From contig NZ_SIHO01000001.1 in NCBI RefSeq assembly GCF_004681125.1, positions 879,149 through 943,148 on the forward strand: 64,000 nt of DNA, written 5' to 3'. The translations under genes and the position numbers were made by a program. Source of the DNA: Glacieibacterium arshaanense. Lineage in GTDB: Bacteria; Pseudomonadota; Alphaproteobacteria; Sphingomonadales; Sphingomonadaceae. Positions 1 to 8,050 of the stretch are shown here, one piece after another (positions within the stretch are counted from its first letter, which is position 1; each line of letters begins with the position of its first letter). Under the pieces are notes generated by a model, which saw only the letters and a list, made by a program, of their open reading frames with translations, was not told the DNA's origin and did no database searches.

Positions 1-342
1 GAATTTGTTTATCAAATGGTTCGAAACTTGATTTTTGAAGTCGCCATAAGAAAAGCCTCCCTTGATAAAAGCCGAGGCGTAAGAGGCGCGTTCAGTCTCT
101 GAGAGATCGCTCGTATCATCGTAGTAGATTGATTCAGTTGATATAACAACATCGACATCGCTATCTGCATAAATATTTGTATCATTTCCGTATGAACCTT
201 GTAGAAAAATTGACTTAGATTTTTCTGCGAATGGAGATTCGTTTGCTTCCAAACAGGACTTTATCGAGGCATATGTGTCTTTGGATTGAGTGATCGAGCC
301 TTGTTTTGCCCAAACATCCAACTGTTGTTCCGGTATTGCCAT
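1..342 (-). CDS. CBASS CD-NTase nucleotidyltransferase, N-terminal part (runs off window)
   Basis: The first 114 codons of a cGAS/DncV-like nucleotidyltransferase are visible; the rest lies left of the window. My translation shows the family N-terminal pattern (an SxxTYxxIKxxLE stretch at residues 20-32), then GS at residues 49-50 and an SDVDV segment with Asp62 and Asp64. That is the GS...DxD metal-binding core that joins nucleotides into cyclic oligonucleotide signals. The ATG at 342 is 3 bp after the stop of the patatin gene and has an AAGGA ribosome site, so the two are one operon. In CBASS, phage infection triggers the synthase and its product activates the neighbouring effector. Which nucleotide is made, and whether Cap2/Cap3 genes follow, cannot be seen. 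Confidence 0.88.
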   Translation of the reverse strand, partial: MAIPEQQLDVWAKQGSITQSKDTYASIKSCLEANESPFAEKSKSIFLQGSYGNDTNIYADSDVDVVISTESIYYDDTSDLSETERASYASAFIKGGFSYGDFKNQVSNHLINKF

Positions 343-345
343 CGT

Positions 346-1290
346 CTATCCTTGGAGAAGTAATTTTATGTCTGCTTCCCGAGAAGCAAACGACTCGACA
401 CCTCGTTGACGCAATAGATTCAGCTTGCTCAGATCATATTCGAAAAGATCGGTAGCCATTTCAGGACGCTCAAATGTATCGCTGATTCGAATGGTCGGCA
501 CATGCTTGAAAAGGATGGCTCTGAGCTGGTCCATCGAGTGCGTGTTGATCTCCAGAGTTTTTTGCAGAAGCTGAACGCTCATAAGGTACTTTGCCCAGCG
601 CATCTTACTAAGCATCGACGCATGTGGCTCAGGGTAATTCCCTACACCCACGCTCACTACCCGAAGAGATTCAGGTGGGTGCCCGAGCGCTCGGGTGGCA
701 TCTGCAATGGCGTAAAGGGTCGGATTATTCGCGCAATAACCGCCATCCACCAGTTCCACGTCATCACCGGCCGCCGTATGTACGATCTTTCGATCGAAAA
801 AAGGATAGGCAGAGCATGAAGCTTGGACCGCATCGGCTATCGATACCCCGAAGCCAGGCACGAAGGTTCCAACTCGACCATGAGCCTGCTCCACACTGCC
901 CTTGAAAATCATAGGTCTTTCAACGACCCATTTGGTTGCCACAATCCCTATGCCGGTCTTCACACTACTAAACGCAGCGTCGTCAAAAACTTCCTTCGCC
1001 AGTTCAGCGAGCGCCTTAGATTTTTCATCGGGCCGCTTGCGGCGCATGATGCGGGGTACATGCTCCTTATACAGCCGATGAATTTCGTCTACCGAGTAAC
1101 CTTGTGAAATCAGCGCGGCGATGATCGCGCCCGTGCTCGTCCCGAACACTAGATCGAAAGCTTCGTGGAGCGGCTTCGCAAGCATACCTTCTATTTCACG
1201 AAGCACGCCAAGGCTGTAGAAACCTTTGGCACCTCCACCATCCAGGCTCAGTATTCGGAACGGCTGGGAAGGCGTGGGCGAGCTATGCAC
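346..1290 (-). CDS. capV: CapV-type patatin-like phospholipase, CBASS effector
   Basis: This is a patatin-family lipase of about 314 residues. It carries the oxyanion-hole motif DGGGAKG (residues 17-23), the nucleophile elbow GTSTG with Ser52, and a DGG motif carrying the catalytic Asp in the second half (DGGYCANNPT). CapV effectors bind the cyclic nucleotide made by the CD-NTase and degrade the inner membrane of the infected cell. I chose a GTG start at 1290. The longer reading frame from 1377 would overlap the upstream recombinase by 95 bp and adds a non-conserved leader, whereas the GTG overlaps its stop by only 8 bp (GTGCATAG), suggesting coupled translation. The CD-NTase follows 3 bp downstream. 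The order effector-synthase is the usual one for short type I CBASS operons. Confidence 0.88.
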   Translation of the reverse strand: MHSSPTPSQPFRILSLDGGGAKGFYSLGVLREIEGMLAKPLHEAFDLVFGTSTGAIIAALISQGYSVDEIHRLYKEHVPRIMRRKRPDEKSKALAELAKEVFDDAAFSSVKTGIGIVATKWVVERPMIFKGSVEQAHGRVGTFVPGFGVSIADAVQASCSAYPFFDRKIVHTAAGDDVELVDGGYCANNPTLYAIADATRALGHPPESLRVVSVGVGNYPEPHASMLSKMRWAKYLMSVQLLQKTLEINTHSMDQLRAILFKHVPTIRISDTFERPEMATDLFEYDLSKLNLLRQRGVESFASREADIKLLLQG

Positions 1291-1858
1291 GCTTTTCTGC
1301 GCGCTGAATTGCTGCCCGCGAAACACGGTACTGCTTGGCAAGCGTTCCGAGAGACAACCCTTCTGCGCGCCGGTCACGGATGGCAGCTTGCTCGAAGGCG
1401 TTCAGCTTCGAGGGGCGGCCAAGAATCTTCCCTTCGGCCTTTGCCCGAGCGAGACCTGATTGAGTTCGTTCGACGAGTAGATCGCGTTCAAATTCTGCCA
1501 CTGCCGCAATCACGGACATTGTCATTTTTCCTGCCGCACTGGTCAAGTCAACGCCGCCGAGCGCTAGGCAATGAACACGGACGCCAGTTGATTCCAATCC
1601 CTCAACGGTAGCGCGCACGTCAATCGCTGATCGACCGAGCCGGTCAAGCTTGGTTACCACCAACACGTCACCAGATTCGAGCTTGTCAATGAGCCGGGCA
1701 AATCCCTTTCGCTGCGATGCAGATACTGAACCCGACACAGTTTCCGAAATCAGGCGCTGCTCCTCAATAGCGAAGCCGGCCGCCTCGATTTCCCGGCGTT
1801 GATTGTCAGGGTTCTGCTCTGTTGAAGAGACGCGGCAGTACGCAAATGTTCGCGCCAT
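1283..1858 (-). CDS. Serine recombinase (resolvase/invertase family)
   Basis: This is a site-specific recombinase of 191 residues, the usual size for Tn3-type resolvases and DNA invertases. Ser11 sits in the catalytic YxRVS motif, and the LDRLGR segment supplies active-site arginines. A C-terminal helix-turn-helix covers roughly residues 148-188. The ATG at 1858 is preferred over 1885 because a GGAG site lies just before it. Its last codons overlap the capV GTG, making it the first gene of the CBASS transcript unless there is an internal promoter. No Tn3 transposase is in view. It could be a resolvase left by a transposon, or an enzyme that moves or switches the defence module. Confidence 0.9.
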   Translation of the reverse strand: MARTFAYCRVSSTEQNPDNQRREIEAAGFAIEEQRLISETVSGSVSASQRKGFARLIDKLESGDVLVVTKLDRLGRSAIDVRATVEGLESTGVRVHCLALGGVDLTSAAGKMTMSVIAAVAEFERDLLVERTQSGLARAKAEGKILGRPSKLNAFEQAAIRDRRAEGLSLGTLAKQYRVSRAAIQRAEKRA

Positions 1859-1898
1859 CTCAATCTCCGCATCGAAAACCTGCATCTTTAAGCAGCAT

Positions 1899-1973
1899 GT
1901 ATCGTAACTATGTCAAGTATATTATTCGATACAAACGAAATAACAGCATCGAATACGTTCGTTTCCGATACAA
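1899..1973. other. Putative res/crossover site of the adjacent recombinase
   Basis: This AT-rich segment directly upstream of the recombinase has repeated short motifs. GTATCG lies at 1899-1904. CGATACAA occurs at 1927-1934 and again at 1966-1973. An inverted pair AAACGAA (1933-1939) and TTCGTTT (1958-1964) is also present. Tn3-family resolvases bind several degenerate 12-bp half sites just upstream of their own gene, so the layout fits. That these are binding sites is inference. Confidence 0.4.
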
Positions 1974-2152
1974 GGCAATCGCCGGCTACCGTTGCCTTTT
2001 GGGCGGATTGGGTGTCGACCGATAATCCTTCCTCGTGATCACCGTGGTGTCATTTGACTGGTGGTCTCGTCGGGGATCGATTGATTGCCCCAGACGGAAA
2101 TCTTTGACGCGTTAGAGTGCGCGACCTGCTTTGAACCCCAGTACACAGATCG

Positions 2153-2977
2153 TCACTCTTCGCGTTTGAACCACGGATTGCCGTTCGATTCCGCCTCGAC
2201 CTTGATTGATTTCACCCGATAGGGCGCACAACTCGCAACCTCGACCGCATTAAGATCGAAAATGGCGATGTTGTAGCCAAGTCGCTCGCCGTCATCGCCG
2301 AAGTGGCTCTTGTAGGCGATCGCATCGTAGCCAGCGCCCCTGAAGAGTTCGGCAAGGATTTGCGTCGGTGCATAGTCCGCACGGTCGTCCGACGTCGTCA
2401 CAGGCTCAGAGAAGGCATTGTCGATATCGATCCAGACGGCCTTTTCCTTCTCCTCCCGAGTTAATTCGTGTCCGCCCATCAGATGCCTGAAAATGGGGCC
2501 GGCGAATGACGACTTTCCATGCCCCACGGAAAGATCGAGTACGCGCAACGGCCGCAAAACCTTGCATGTAGCAACAGATACATCCGCACCGACCCAGGGA
2601 CGCACTTCTGAGATTGCCGTTAGTTTGCTCGTGCCAACGTACAGAACGGGGATGCCAGTTGGGTTGGCACGCCCTTGTTTTGCACGGTCGGTAAGTGGCT
2701 TCATACGCGAAGCGCTGTATCCCCATGTGTTCTCGCCAATCCAATTCCCGTCGTCATCAGTTTGATCAACGCAGTCGACCCCGAGTTGGGCGCGATAGAG
2801 ATAACTTCCTCGTTTCAATTCCGCGTCGCGATTCCTGATTGTCGCCAACACCGTCTCCAGGAAGGAGCGAACCTCGTCGTCCCATACGAACCGACCGGAA
2901 AACCGCACGTGCTTTGCGAACCGCGAGTAGCTGTTCCACGCCGCGAATTCCGGTTTGGAAGCCTCAAAATTGCCCAT
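2153..2977 (-). CDS. RES-domain protein, possible NAD-degrading toxin
   Basis: This 274-residue protein has the RES fold signature: an early YRAQ (around residue 62), then the block GIPVLYVGTSKLTAISEVRP with its conserved Arg and Glu. RES toxins of Xre-RES modules deplete NAD+ by phosphorolysis or hydrolysis. The known toxins are often 150-230 residues, so this one has an N-terminal extension of about 60. No Xre/MbcA-like antitoxin lies on either side: the upstream neighbour is the GPGG-repeat protein 47 bp away, and downstream is about 290 bp without a gene. The start at 2977 has a GGGG-type ribosome site. It may be an unpaired toxin, a partner of another island gene, or a defence effector. 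Confidence 0.72.
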   Translation of the reverse strand: MGNFEASKPEFAAWNSYSRFAKHVRFSGRFVWDDEVRSFLETVLATIRNRDAELKRGSYLYRAQLGVDCVDQTDDDGNWIGENTWGYSASRMKPLTDRAKQGRANPTGIPVLYVGTSKLTAISEVRPWVGADVSVATCKVLRPLRVLDLSVGHGKSSFAGPIFRHLMGGHELTREEKEKAVWIDIDNAFSEPVTTSDDRADYAPTQILAELFRGAGYDAIAYKSHFGDDGERLGYNIAIFDLNAVEVASCAPYRVKSIKVEAESNGNPWFKREE

Positions 2978-3024
2978 TGGTCCCCGTGATTTCCTTCAAT
3001 ATTCGTACGATATTCGTTACGCGA

Positions 3025-3444
3025 TCATTGGCTACAAATTGACGGACAGCTCGCACCCGTTCCACCCGGCCCGGAGTAACAAGGACCACCGGGGCCCGCG
3101 TAACAAGCCCCACCGGGCCCCCGATTTGCAGGCCCACCAGGCCCACCATGAGCGGGACCACCTGGCGCCTTAGAGCTGGGTCCGCCTGGGCCACTATATC
3201 CCGGCGCTCCTGGGGCGCGGCTCGCCGACCCGCCTGACCCAGTGTAACAGACCCCGCCTGGTCCTCGATATGCGGGACCACCAGGGCCATCATACGCCGG
3301 CCCACCGGGGCCGGAATAGCAGGCCCCGCCCGGCCCATCATAGCCTTGGCAATTGCAAATCGCCGGCGTCTGTGCGGCCGCCGACACATGCACGGTCATC
3401 GCGAATACCACGGTGGGAAAAGTCGCATTCAACTTGTTAACCAT
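3025..3444 (-). CDS. Secreted octapeptide-repeat (GPGG) protein, collagen-like
   Basis: This small protein of 139 residues has a predicted signal peptide (hydrophobic stretch about residues 8-24 ending AAAQ). A short Cys-containing segment (CNC, residues 30-32) follows, then eleven tandem 8-residue units of the form GPGG-x-x-Y-x with a final GPGG (residues 37-128). The tail TGASCPSICSQ has two cysteines. The period is eight, not three, so it is not a collagen triple-helix repeat although the composition is similar. The ATG at 3444 is preferred to an upstream start at 3546 because it avoids overlap with the nuclease-methyltransferase stop at 3485. The function is unknown; a surface or matrix protein is one possibility. 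Confidence 0.6.
   Translation of the reverse strand: MVNKLNATFPTVVFAMTVHVSAAAQTPAICNCQGYDGPGGACYSGPGGPAYDGPGGPAYRGPGGVCYTGSGGSASRAPGAPGYSGPGGPSSKAPGGPAHGGPGGPANRGPGGACYAGPGGPCYSGPGGTGASCPSICSQ
3061..3336 (-). repeat. Tandem 24-bp coding repeats
   Basis: These are eleven and a half units of 24 bp encoding the GPGGxxYx octapeptide. The middle units (GSGG, APGA, APGG) are the most diverged and the outer ones the most regular. The array is in frame throughout, so it is a protein repeat and not a CRISPR array. Confidence 0.85.
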
Positions 3445-3484
3445 ATGCACCCCCAATACCGCGAATGGGAATTCACGGAAGGAT

Positions 3485-6400
3485 TCACCCATCGGCCGGC
3501 GAGTGCCCCTTTCCCGCAGAAAATGCCGCCACATAGGCCGTATCAATTGCCGCCATCTGGTCGATCGTGAATGCCAGCACGTTCACGACGTTCTCGACAT
3601 TTTCCATTTCGTCGAGCGTCAACACGCGGCCTTTCCGTGCCTTGAGATATTGACGTAGCACTTGGTAGCCGCCGATGGTGAATGCCCAGATTTCCGGTGA
3701 TACCTTCCCGAAATATTGCGTTGCATTGATCCTAATTCGCGCGCTGGCCGCGTCATATTCGAAGAATTCGACGTGATTGTCGCCTTTGCCGTCGAAGCCG
3801 CCAACGCCACCCTTGGGCACCGTCTTGAGTAGATGTGCCGCAACTAGTGCTTCCCCAAGGTCGGCGAGCGCAACGAATTCGGTGTAGTTCTCGGGGAACG
3901 GTATGCGCGGAAAATCGCTGCTCAGGAAATCCGAGTATACATTGCGATATGCCGGCGCATGAAGCACTGCATAGATATAGCCGAGCAATGCCTCGGGTTC
4001 GAAATGTATCTTGAATCGTCCTTCAAGCCACGTTCGAAATTCGGGTGCGATGTTTTCGACGCGGTCCTTGTCGGCGAATGGGTCAGCGGCTTTCTCACCC
4101 ATTATACTGTGAAGGCCACCTTCTTCGGCATGTCGCCTAGATTTTGAAACCTTGGGAGCACCATATAGGTACAGTGGAAAAATAATTTGCCCACCTCGAC
4201 GAAATGAATTGAAATCTGCTGGAAGATTCAGCGCCAGTGCGGCATCAAAGGTTGGGCTTCCCAATACAGCGGACTGTGGGCTCACCGAAATTGCGAGATT
4301 CGGTTTAACAAGATGCTTTGAAACACGCTCTCGTAGATGCACAGCGATTTGTGAATTCCATATCGTCCAACGCTTGTCAAAAGGCCTATACAAGATTTCT
4401 TGGGCAAGACTATTCAAGTCCATTCTGGGAATTTGTGACTTGGCGATTTCGTATGACCACTGCTTTTGTGTGCATAGGCGAAATTTGCTTCGTGCCTGTT
4501 CCTCGTCGGACGTTGCTGCGAGAAATTTTGCCTTTCCGATTGCTTCGTCCTTGGTGTGTGAAATCGCAAACTCGTCGTGCGTCGTCACAATGCCGGGCGC
4601 AGCGTCACCCTGTACGTTCAGGATGTCGCTTATCGACCAAAGCAGGTTGTAATGTGCGGCAAGGTGGTTATCGCGCGGTCGAAGTAGCCTCTGGGGAGGC
4701 AGAGGGTTTAGCCGCTTCCAATCTACCGATTTCAATGCAGTTCTTGCTGACCATTCATATTTTTCCTGTCGAGAACCCCAGACGTCGACATGCCAAATTC
4801 CACGCTCGATGCCCTTCTTTTTTACCAGCAGGCTAATTGCCACTCCCTGTTCAATATCAAAGATATTTTTGTCATCAGACCCACCAGGCGCTTTCTCCTT
4901 CTTTTTCGTATTACCGTGCAGATCGATGACACGGATTTGATCAAAGCTTTCCATCAACGATTGGCGCATACCGCGAAACGTGGGGTTATCGAGAAAGCTG
5001 TGACTGGTTATGATCGCGACTATCCCCACGCCCGCTGCATCGACCTTTTGTTGGGCGAATCGTATAAATTTAACGTAGTCGTCTTGTAGCCATTTGCCCT
5101 GACCTGGCTTCGACAACTCGGGGAAACCTTCGCGATAGGCAGCGACCGACCCCGTCGCCACCGGGCCATTATTTTTGCTATGCCCGGCGTATGGCGGGTT
5201 CCCGGTAATCACCAAAATAGGCTTCGTCTTGATTATCTGCGCTGCTTCGGTCTCTTTTGAAAGCGCGGGCAGCAGGAAATTCGATTGCGCCGCCATCGGT
5301 TCGACTGTGTTGGTAAGATACACTTGAAAGCGCGCGCCGTCTGGGATGCTGAGCTGCGCTTCCTTGAGATACTGCGAGAGCTTGAGATGCGCGATTGTGT
5401 ATGGCGCGACAAGATATTCAAAGCCGTAGAGGTTCTTGAGCAAGTGCTCGTCGACATAGGCTTGCGCTTTGCCGCCGCCGGCACCACCGATTTCAGCGAA
5501 GATTTGTTCCATGACCTCGACCAGGAACGTACCGGTACCACAGGCGAAATCGAGCAGGGTCACGCGGTCCTTGTCTGCTAGACCGGTGGGAATATCGAAA
5601 GTGTCTTTAAGGATGTCGTTGACCGCGCGGACGATGAAATTGACCACTGGCGGCGGTGTGTAAAAGACGCCGCGCGCCTTTTTCGTCGCCTTGTCGTATT
5701 TTTCGAGGAAGTCTTCGTAAAAATAGATGAACGGGTCACGGCTGAACAGCCGCCATTCGGCCTCGCTACGGCTCTTGCTGCCGCGCCGGTCAACCTTGCG
5801 GTTGCGGAAGCTCAAATCTTCGTGGATCGCTGCGAGCTTGATGCCATTGACGATCGACAGCACTTCATCAACGACCCATTTGATATCGACGTACGCCGGC
5901 GCATCGAGCTTGCCGAGAAAGCCAACCAATTCGCGCAAAAGAGGTACGGCTGCAGGGATGAAATCCTTGGCATTGTGCAACGTGACCGTGATGGTTTCCG
6001 CGTTGAGCTTCGCAAGGAAAAGCCCGTAGGCCAGCGTCTGTGCATAAGCGTCGGCGAACTCCTGAACCGTCAGGTCGCGACTGACTTGTTCCTTGAATGC
6101 GTGATACAGCCCGGTCAATTCGTCGCCGCTACCGCTTTTCGCCTGGGCGATTAGCGTCTCGGTCAGAAACTCACGCAACAGATGCGCACGCACTGCAAGT
6201 GCCTGCGCCAAATCGCGCGCCCGGCCGATGCCCTGGGGCGCCTCACTGAGCATGCGTTTGAGCAGTGACGACAACTGGGAGACATTGTCGGCCCTCGGTG
6301 GGTGTGGCTTGCCTTGTAGCAGCGCCGTTTCGCCCAAGCGCACGGTCGTTGTGTCGAGTTCGGTTATCCAATCAAAGCGCAGATAATCGGTCAGCAGCAC

Positions 6401-6691
6401 ATTGGGGCAGAGCTGGCGATAGCGCTTGATTTGGTCAGATTTCGCCACCGCATCCAAGTTTGCGCCAATGGCTTTGGTCTCAACATAAGCGATGATCTGG
6501 CCGTTCACCGAAATCTTGAAGTCGGGTGCATTGCCCTTCACGTGCTTGGCTTCGTGGGTAACGACCGCACCCTTTGGCCCGTAGTCGGCAATCATCGCGT
6601 TCAGTAGTGTTTCCAACGCACCGCGACCTGTCATCTCCGTATGATCGGAAAGCGGAGTTTTTCGCAGTGCGAGGATGTATTGATCAATCAT
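3485..6691 (-). CDS. Single-chain restriction endonuclease-methyltransferase (type ISP/IIG-like)
   Basis: This protein of about 1068 residues combines cutting and methylating domains. Near the N terminus, PD at residues 56-57 and ETK at 71-73 form a PD-(D/E)xK nuclease motif. A long helical linker follows, then an N6-adenine methyltransferase with the SAM motif DFACGTGTF around residue 385 and the catalytic NPPY around 500. The C-terminal 500 residues resemble the type ISP target-recognition part. No helicase motifs are visible, and true type ISP enzymes such as LlaGI are about 1600 residues, so a type IIG mode is more likely. The ATG at 6691 is chosen because the longer frame would start at a TTG. 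Such an enzyme protects its own DNA by methylation and cuts unmodified phage DNA. Confidence 0.82.
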   Translation of the reverse strand: MIDQYILALRKTPLSDHTEMTGRGALETLLNAMIADYGPKGAVVTHEAKHVKGNAPDFKISVNGQIIAYVETKAIGANLDAVAKSDQIKRYRQLCPNVLLTDYLRFDWITELDTTTVRLGETALLQGKPHPPRADNVSQLSSLLKRMLSEAPQGIGRARDLAQALAVRAHLLREFLTETLIAQAKSGSGDELTGLYHAFKEQVSRDLTVQEFADAYAQTLAYGLFLAKLNAETITVTLHNAKDFIPAAVPLLRELVGFLGKLDAPAYVDIKWVVDEVLSIVNGIKLAAIHEDLSFRNRKVDRRGSKSRSEAEWRLFSRDPFIYFYEDFLEKYDKATKKARGVFYTPPPVVNFIVRAVNDILKDTFDIPTGLADKDRVTLLDFACGTGTFLVEVMEQIFAEIGGAGGGKAQAYVDEHLLKNLYGFEYLVAPYTIAHLKLSQYLKEAQLSIPDGARFQVYLTNTVEPMAAQSNFLLPALSKETEAAQIIKTKPILVITGNPPYAGHSKNNGPVATGSVAAYREGFPELSKPGQGKWLQDDYVKFIRFAQQKVDAAGVGIVAIITSHSFLDNPTFRGMRQSLMESFDQIRVIDLHGNTKKKEKAPGGSDDKNIFDIEQGVAISLLVKKKGIERGIWHVDVWGSRQEKYEWSARTALKSVDWKRLNPLPPQRLLRPRDNHLAAHYNLLWSISDILNVQGDAAPGIVTTHDEFAISHTKDEAIGKAKFLAATSDEEQARSKFRLCTQKQWSYEIAKSQIPRMDLNSLAQEILYRPFDKRWTIWNSQIAVHLRERVSKHLVKPNLAISVSPQSAVLGSPTFDAALALNLPADFNSFRRGGQIIFPLYLYGAPKVSKSRRHAEEGGLHSIMGEKAADPFADKDRVENIAPEFRTWLEGRFKIHFEPEALLGYIYAVLHAPAYRNVYSDFLSSDFPRIPFPENYTEFVALADLGEALVAAHLLKTVPKGGVGGFDGKGDNHVEFFEYDAASARIRINATQYFGKVSPEIWAFTIGGYQVLRQYLKARKGRVLTLDEMENVENVVNVLAFTIDQMAAIDTAYVAAFSAGKGHSPADG

Positions 6692-6858
6692 GTAGCCATC
6701 GTAGTGGGTGCGTTCCGACACGCAAGATGTGACTGAGCATTCCACATCTTCTGCCCACCCGGCCAATTTTGCCGGAATCCGAATATGCGTTCGCCGGCGC
6801 AGATTTCACGACGCCGGCGAAGGCAATTCATTCTAACGGGCAATAGATGGGACGTCCT

Positions 6859-7368
6859 CTATGCCGCTTCGCTAGTGGGCCAAAGCTGTGACCGGGGGAG
6901 TTCGATACGTGTGAGCAGATTGGCAACCCGCGTAAAAATGTCTTCGTCAGACCGGGTCAATCCTCGCGTGGCACATGCACCATACTTCTTGTCATCAACA
7001 GGTATGCCCCTTGGTCTTCGCAGCATGTCGTTGTCGGCCATAATCGCCCAGATGGTGCCATCTGGCAGCCGGACTTGAAACATCTCCAGTCGGCCTACCG
7101 GGTCTGCAAAGTCAGGAAGACCACGGTCTTGTCCGAATACCACGGGGACAGCATACACCAACGAATGATGAACGACCGATGCGGCGCTTACCACCGACCA
7201 CCCGTCAAGCACGAGTGCTGCTGTTGCTAGAACGTCCTCATAGTCGAAGAAAAGCTCCGGAATATGTTCGTAGGTATCGTGGCACGACCATACGCAGAGT
7301 CCGATCTCCGTTCTATTTGCGAATTCAATATTCATAACGCGAGATATTTGCTTTGTGCTTAATGACAT
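6859..7368 (-). CDS. Hypothetical protein of unknown function
   Basis: This 169-residue ORF has a good AAAGGA ribosome site seven bases before its ATG at 7368. It reads like a soluble alpha/beta protein, with a hydrophobic stretch around residues 45-75 (LATAALVLDGWSVVSAASVV) and a DGTIWAIMADND strand. I do not recognise the family. It is oriented with the nuclease-methyltransferase and lies upstream of it, with 167 bp between. It may belong to the restriction unit, but nothing in its sequence shows this. A 17-bp palindromic sequence lies just upstream. Confidence 0.6.
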   Translation of the reverse strand: MSLSTKQISRVMNIEFANRTEIGLCVWSCHDTYEHIPELFFDYEDVLATAALVLDGWSVVSAASVVHHSLVYAVPVVFGQDRGLPDFADPVGRLEMFQVRLPDGTIWAIMADNDMLRRPRGIPVDDKKYGACATRGLTRSDEDIFTRVANLLTRIELPRSQLWPTSEAA

Positions 7369-7384
7369 AAATTATCCTTTCTAG

Positions 7385-7401
7385 ATAGGTCATGAACCTA
7401 T
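7385..7401. promoter_or_regulatory. Short inverted repeat upstream of the 6859-7368 gene
   Basis: ATAGGT and ACCTAT flank CATGA, giving 6-bp arms around a 5-bp centre, 17 bp upstream of the start codon. The position fits an operator overlapping the promoter. No binding protein can be named. Confidence 0.3.
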
Positions 7402-7564
7402 GTTAGCGGATCGCATTTCACGAAATCTATATCTTTCTTCCGTTCCACATGAATTCGCAAAGATTCGGTTTCGGCCACATCGCAGAACCGGCCTGCCAGA
7501 AACTTCGATCATTGAATGAAGGAAGCGAACAACAGCACAATCTATCTATCAGCGTGTATCTGAC

Positions 7565-7678
7565 TTAACCTATCCTGGCTGACAATTTGTCGATCAATTG
7601 CTGGCGAAATGATGGCGACAAATCGTCACGCGCTAAAAGCCTTTTGTAGACCTCAATGAAAAAATCGTTCCAATTCAA
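7565..7678 (-). CDS. Small ORF, 37 residues, unknown
   Basis: A short frame opens with TTG at 7678 behind a strong AAAGGAGA ribosome site at 7-nt spacing and ends with TAA at 7565. The product (NWNDFFIEVYKRLLARDDLS..., 37 residues) has an amphipathic helix-like pattern. It lies 57 bp downstream of the DUF6626-like gene on the same strand. Support is the ribosome site, clean frame and helix-like product; the TTG start is the weak point, though the HUH-like gene nearby also starts with TTG. No function is apparent. Confidence 0.42.
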   Translation of the reverse strand: MNWNDFFIEVYKRLLARDDLSPSFRQQLIDKLSARIG

Positions 7679-7735
7679 TTTATGTCTCCTTTGTAATTGG
7701 CCGGCTATTCTGCCAATGGTATCCGAAGCAACCGC

Positions 7736-8050
7736 TTACTGCGGCGATGCGGCCAGCGGACGGCCGGCATGGTCGAGTTTCGCGAGCATCAGGGCGTCTT
7801 CCCGAAGCGATCTGAGAGCTATTATCGTTCTAATGTCGGCTTCCGTTGGCAGAGGATTTCGTAGATGATCTGAAATCTTTTGGAGACGCTCTGCGAGAAG
7901 TTGCAAAGACACATTGCAGCATTTCACTTGCGTTGACCGCATCCATGCGAAATATCCAGACGAACGGCCGAGCCAATTGATTGAAAAGTCAATTTGATTT
8001 TTACACAATCCGCGACAATGTAACTCATTGTAAATATCATTTAAATCCAT
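7736..8050 (-). CDS. DUF6626-like small protein
   Basis: This protein of 104 residues is preceded by CAGGAG and starts at ATG 8050; an upstream ATG at 8086 lacks a comparable site. The N-terminal half (LHCRGLCKNQIDFSINWLGRSSGYFAWMRS) resembles the DUF6626 family of alphaproteobacteria, whose members look like short DNA-binding-type helical proteins with a conserved WLGRSxGY core. The C-terminal half is helical. Family members often occur in accessory DNA. A role in regulation of the island is possible but is inference. Confidence 0.6.
   Translation of the reverse strand: MDLNDIYNELHCRGLCKNQIDFSINWLGRSSGYFAWMRSTQVKCCNVSLQLLAERLQKISDHLRNPLPTEADIRTIIALRSLREDALMLAKLDHAGRPLAASPQ

Noticed and set aside
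3061-3336. Possible CRISPR-like array
   Set aside because: The period is 24 bp without spacers, and every unit is in frame as GPGGxxYx, so it is a protein repeat.
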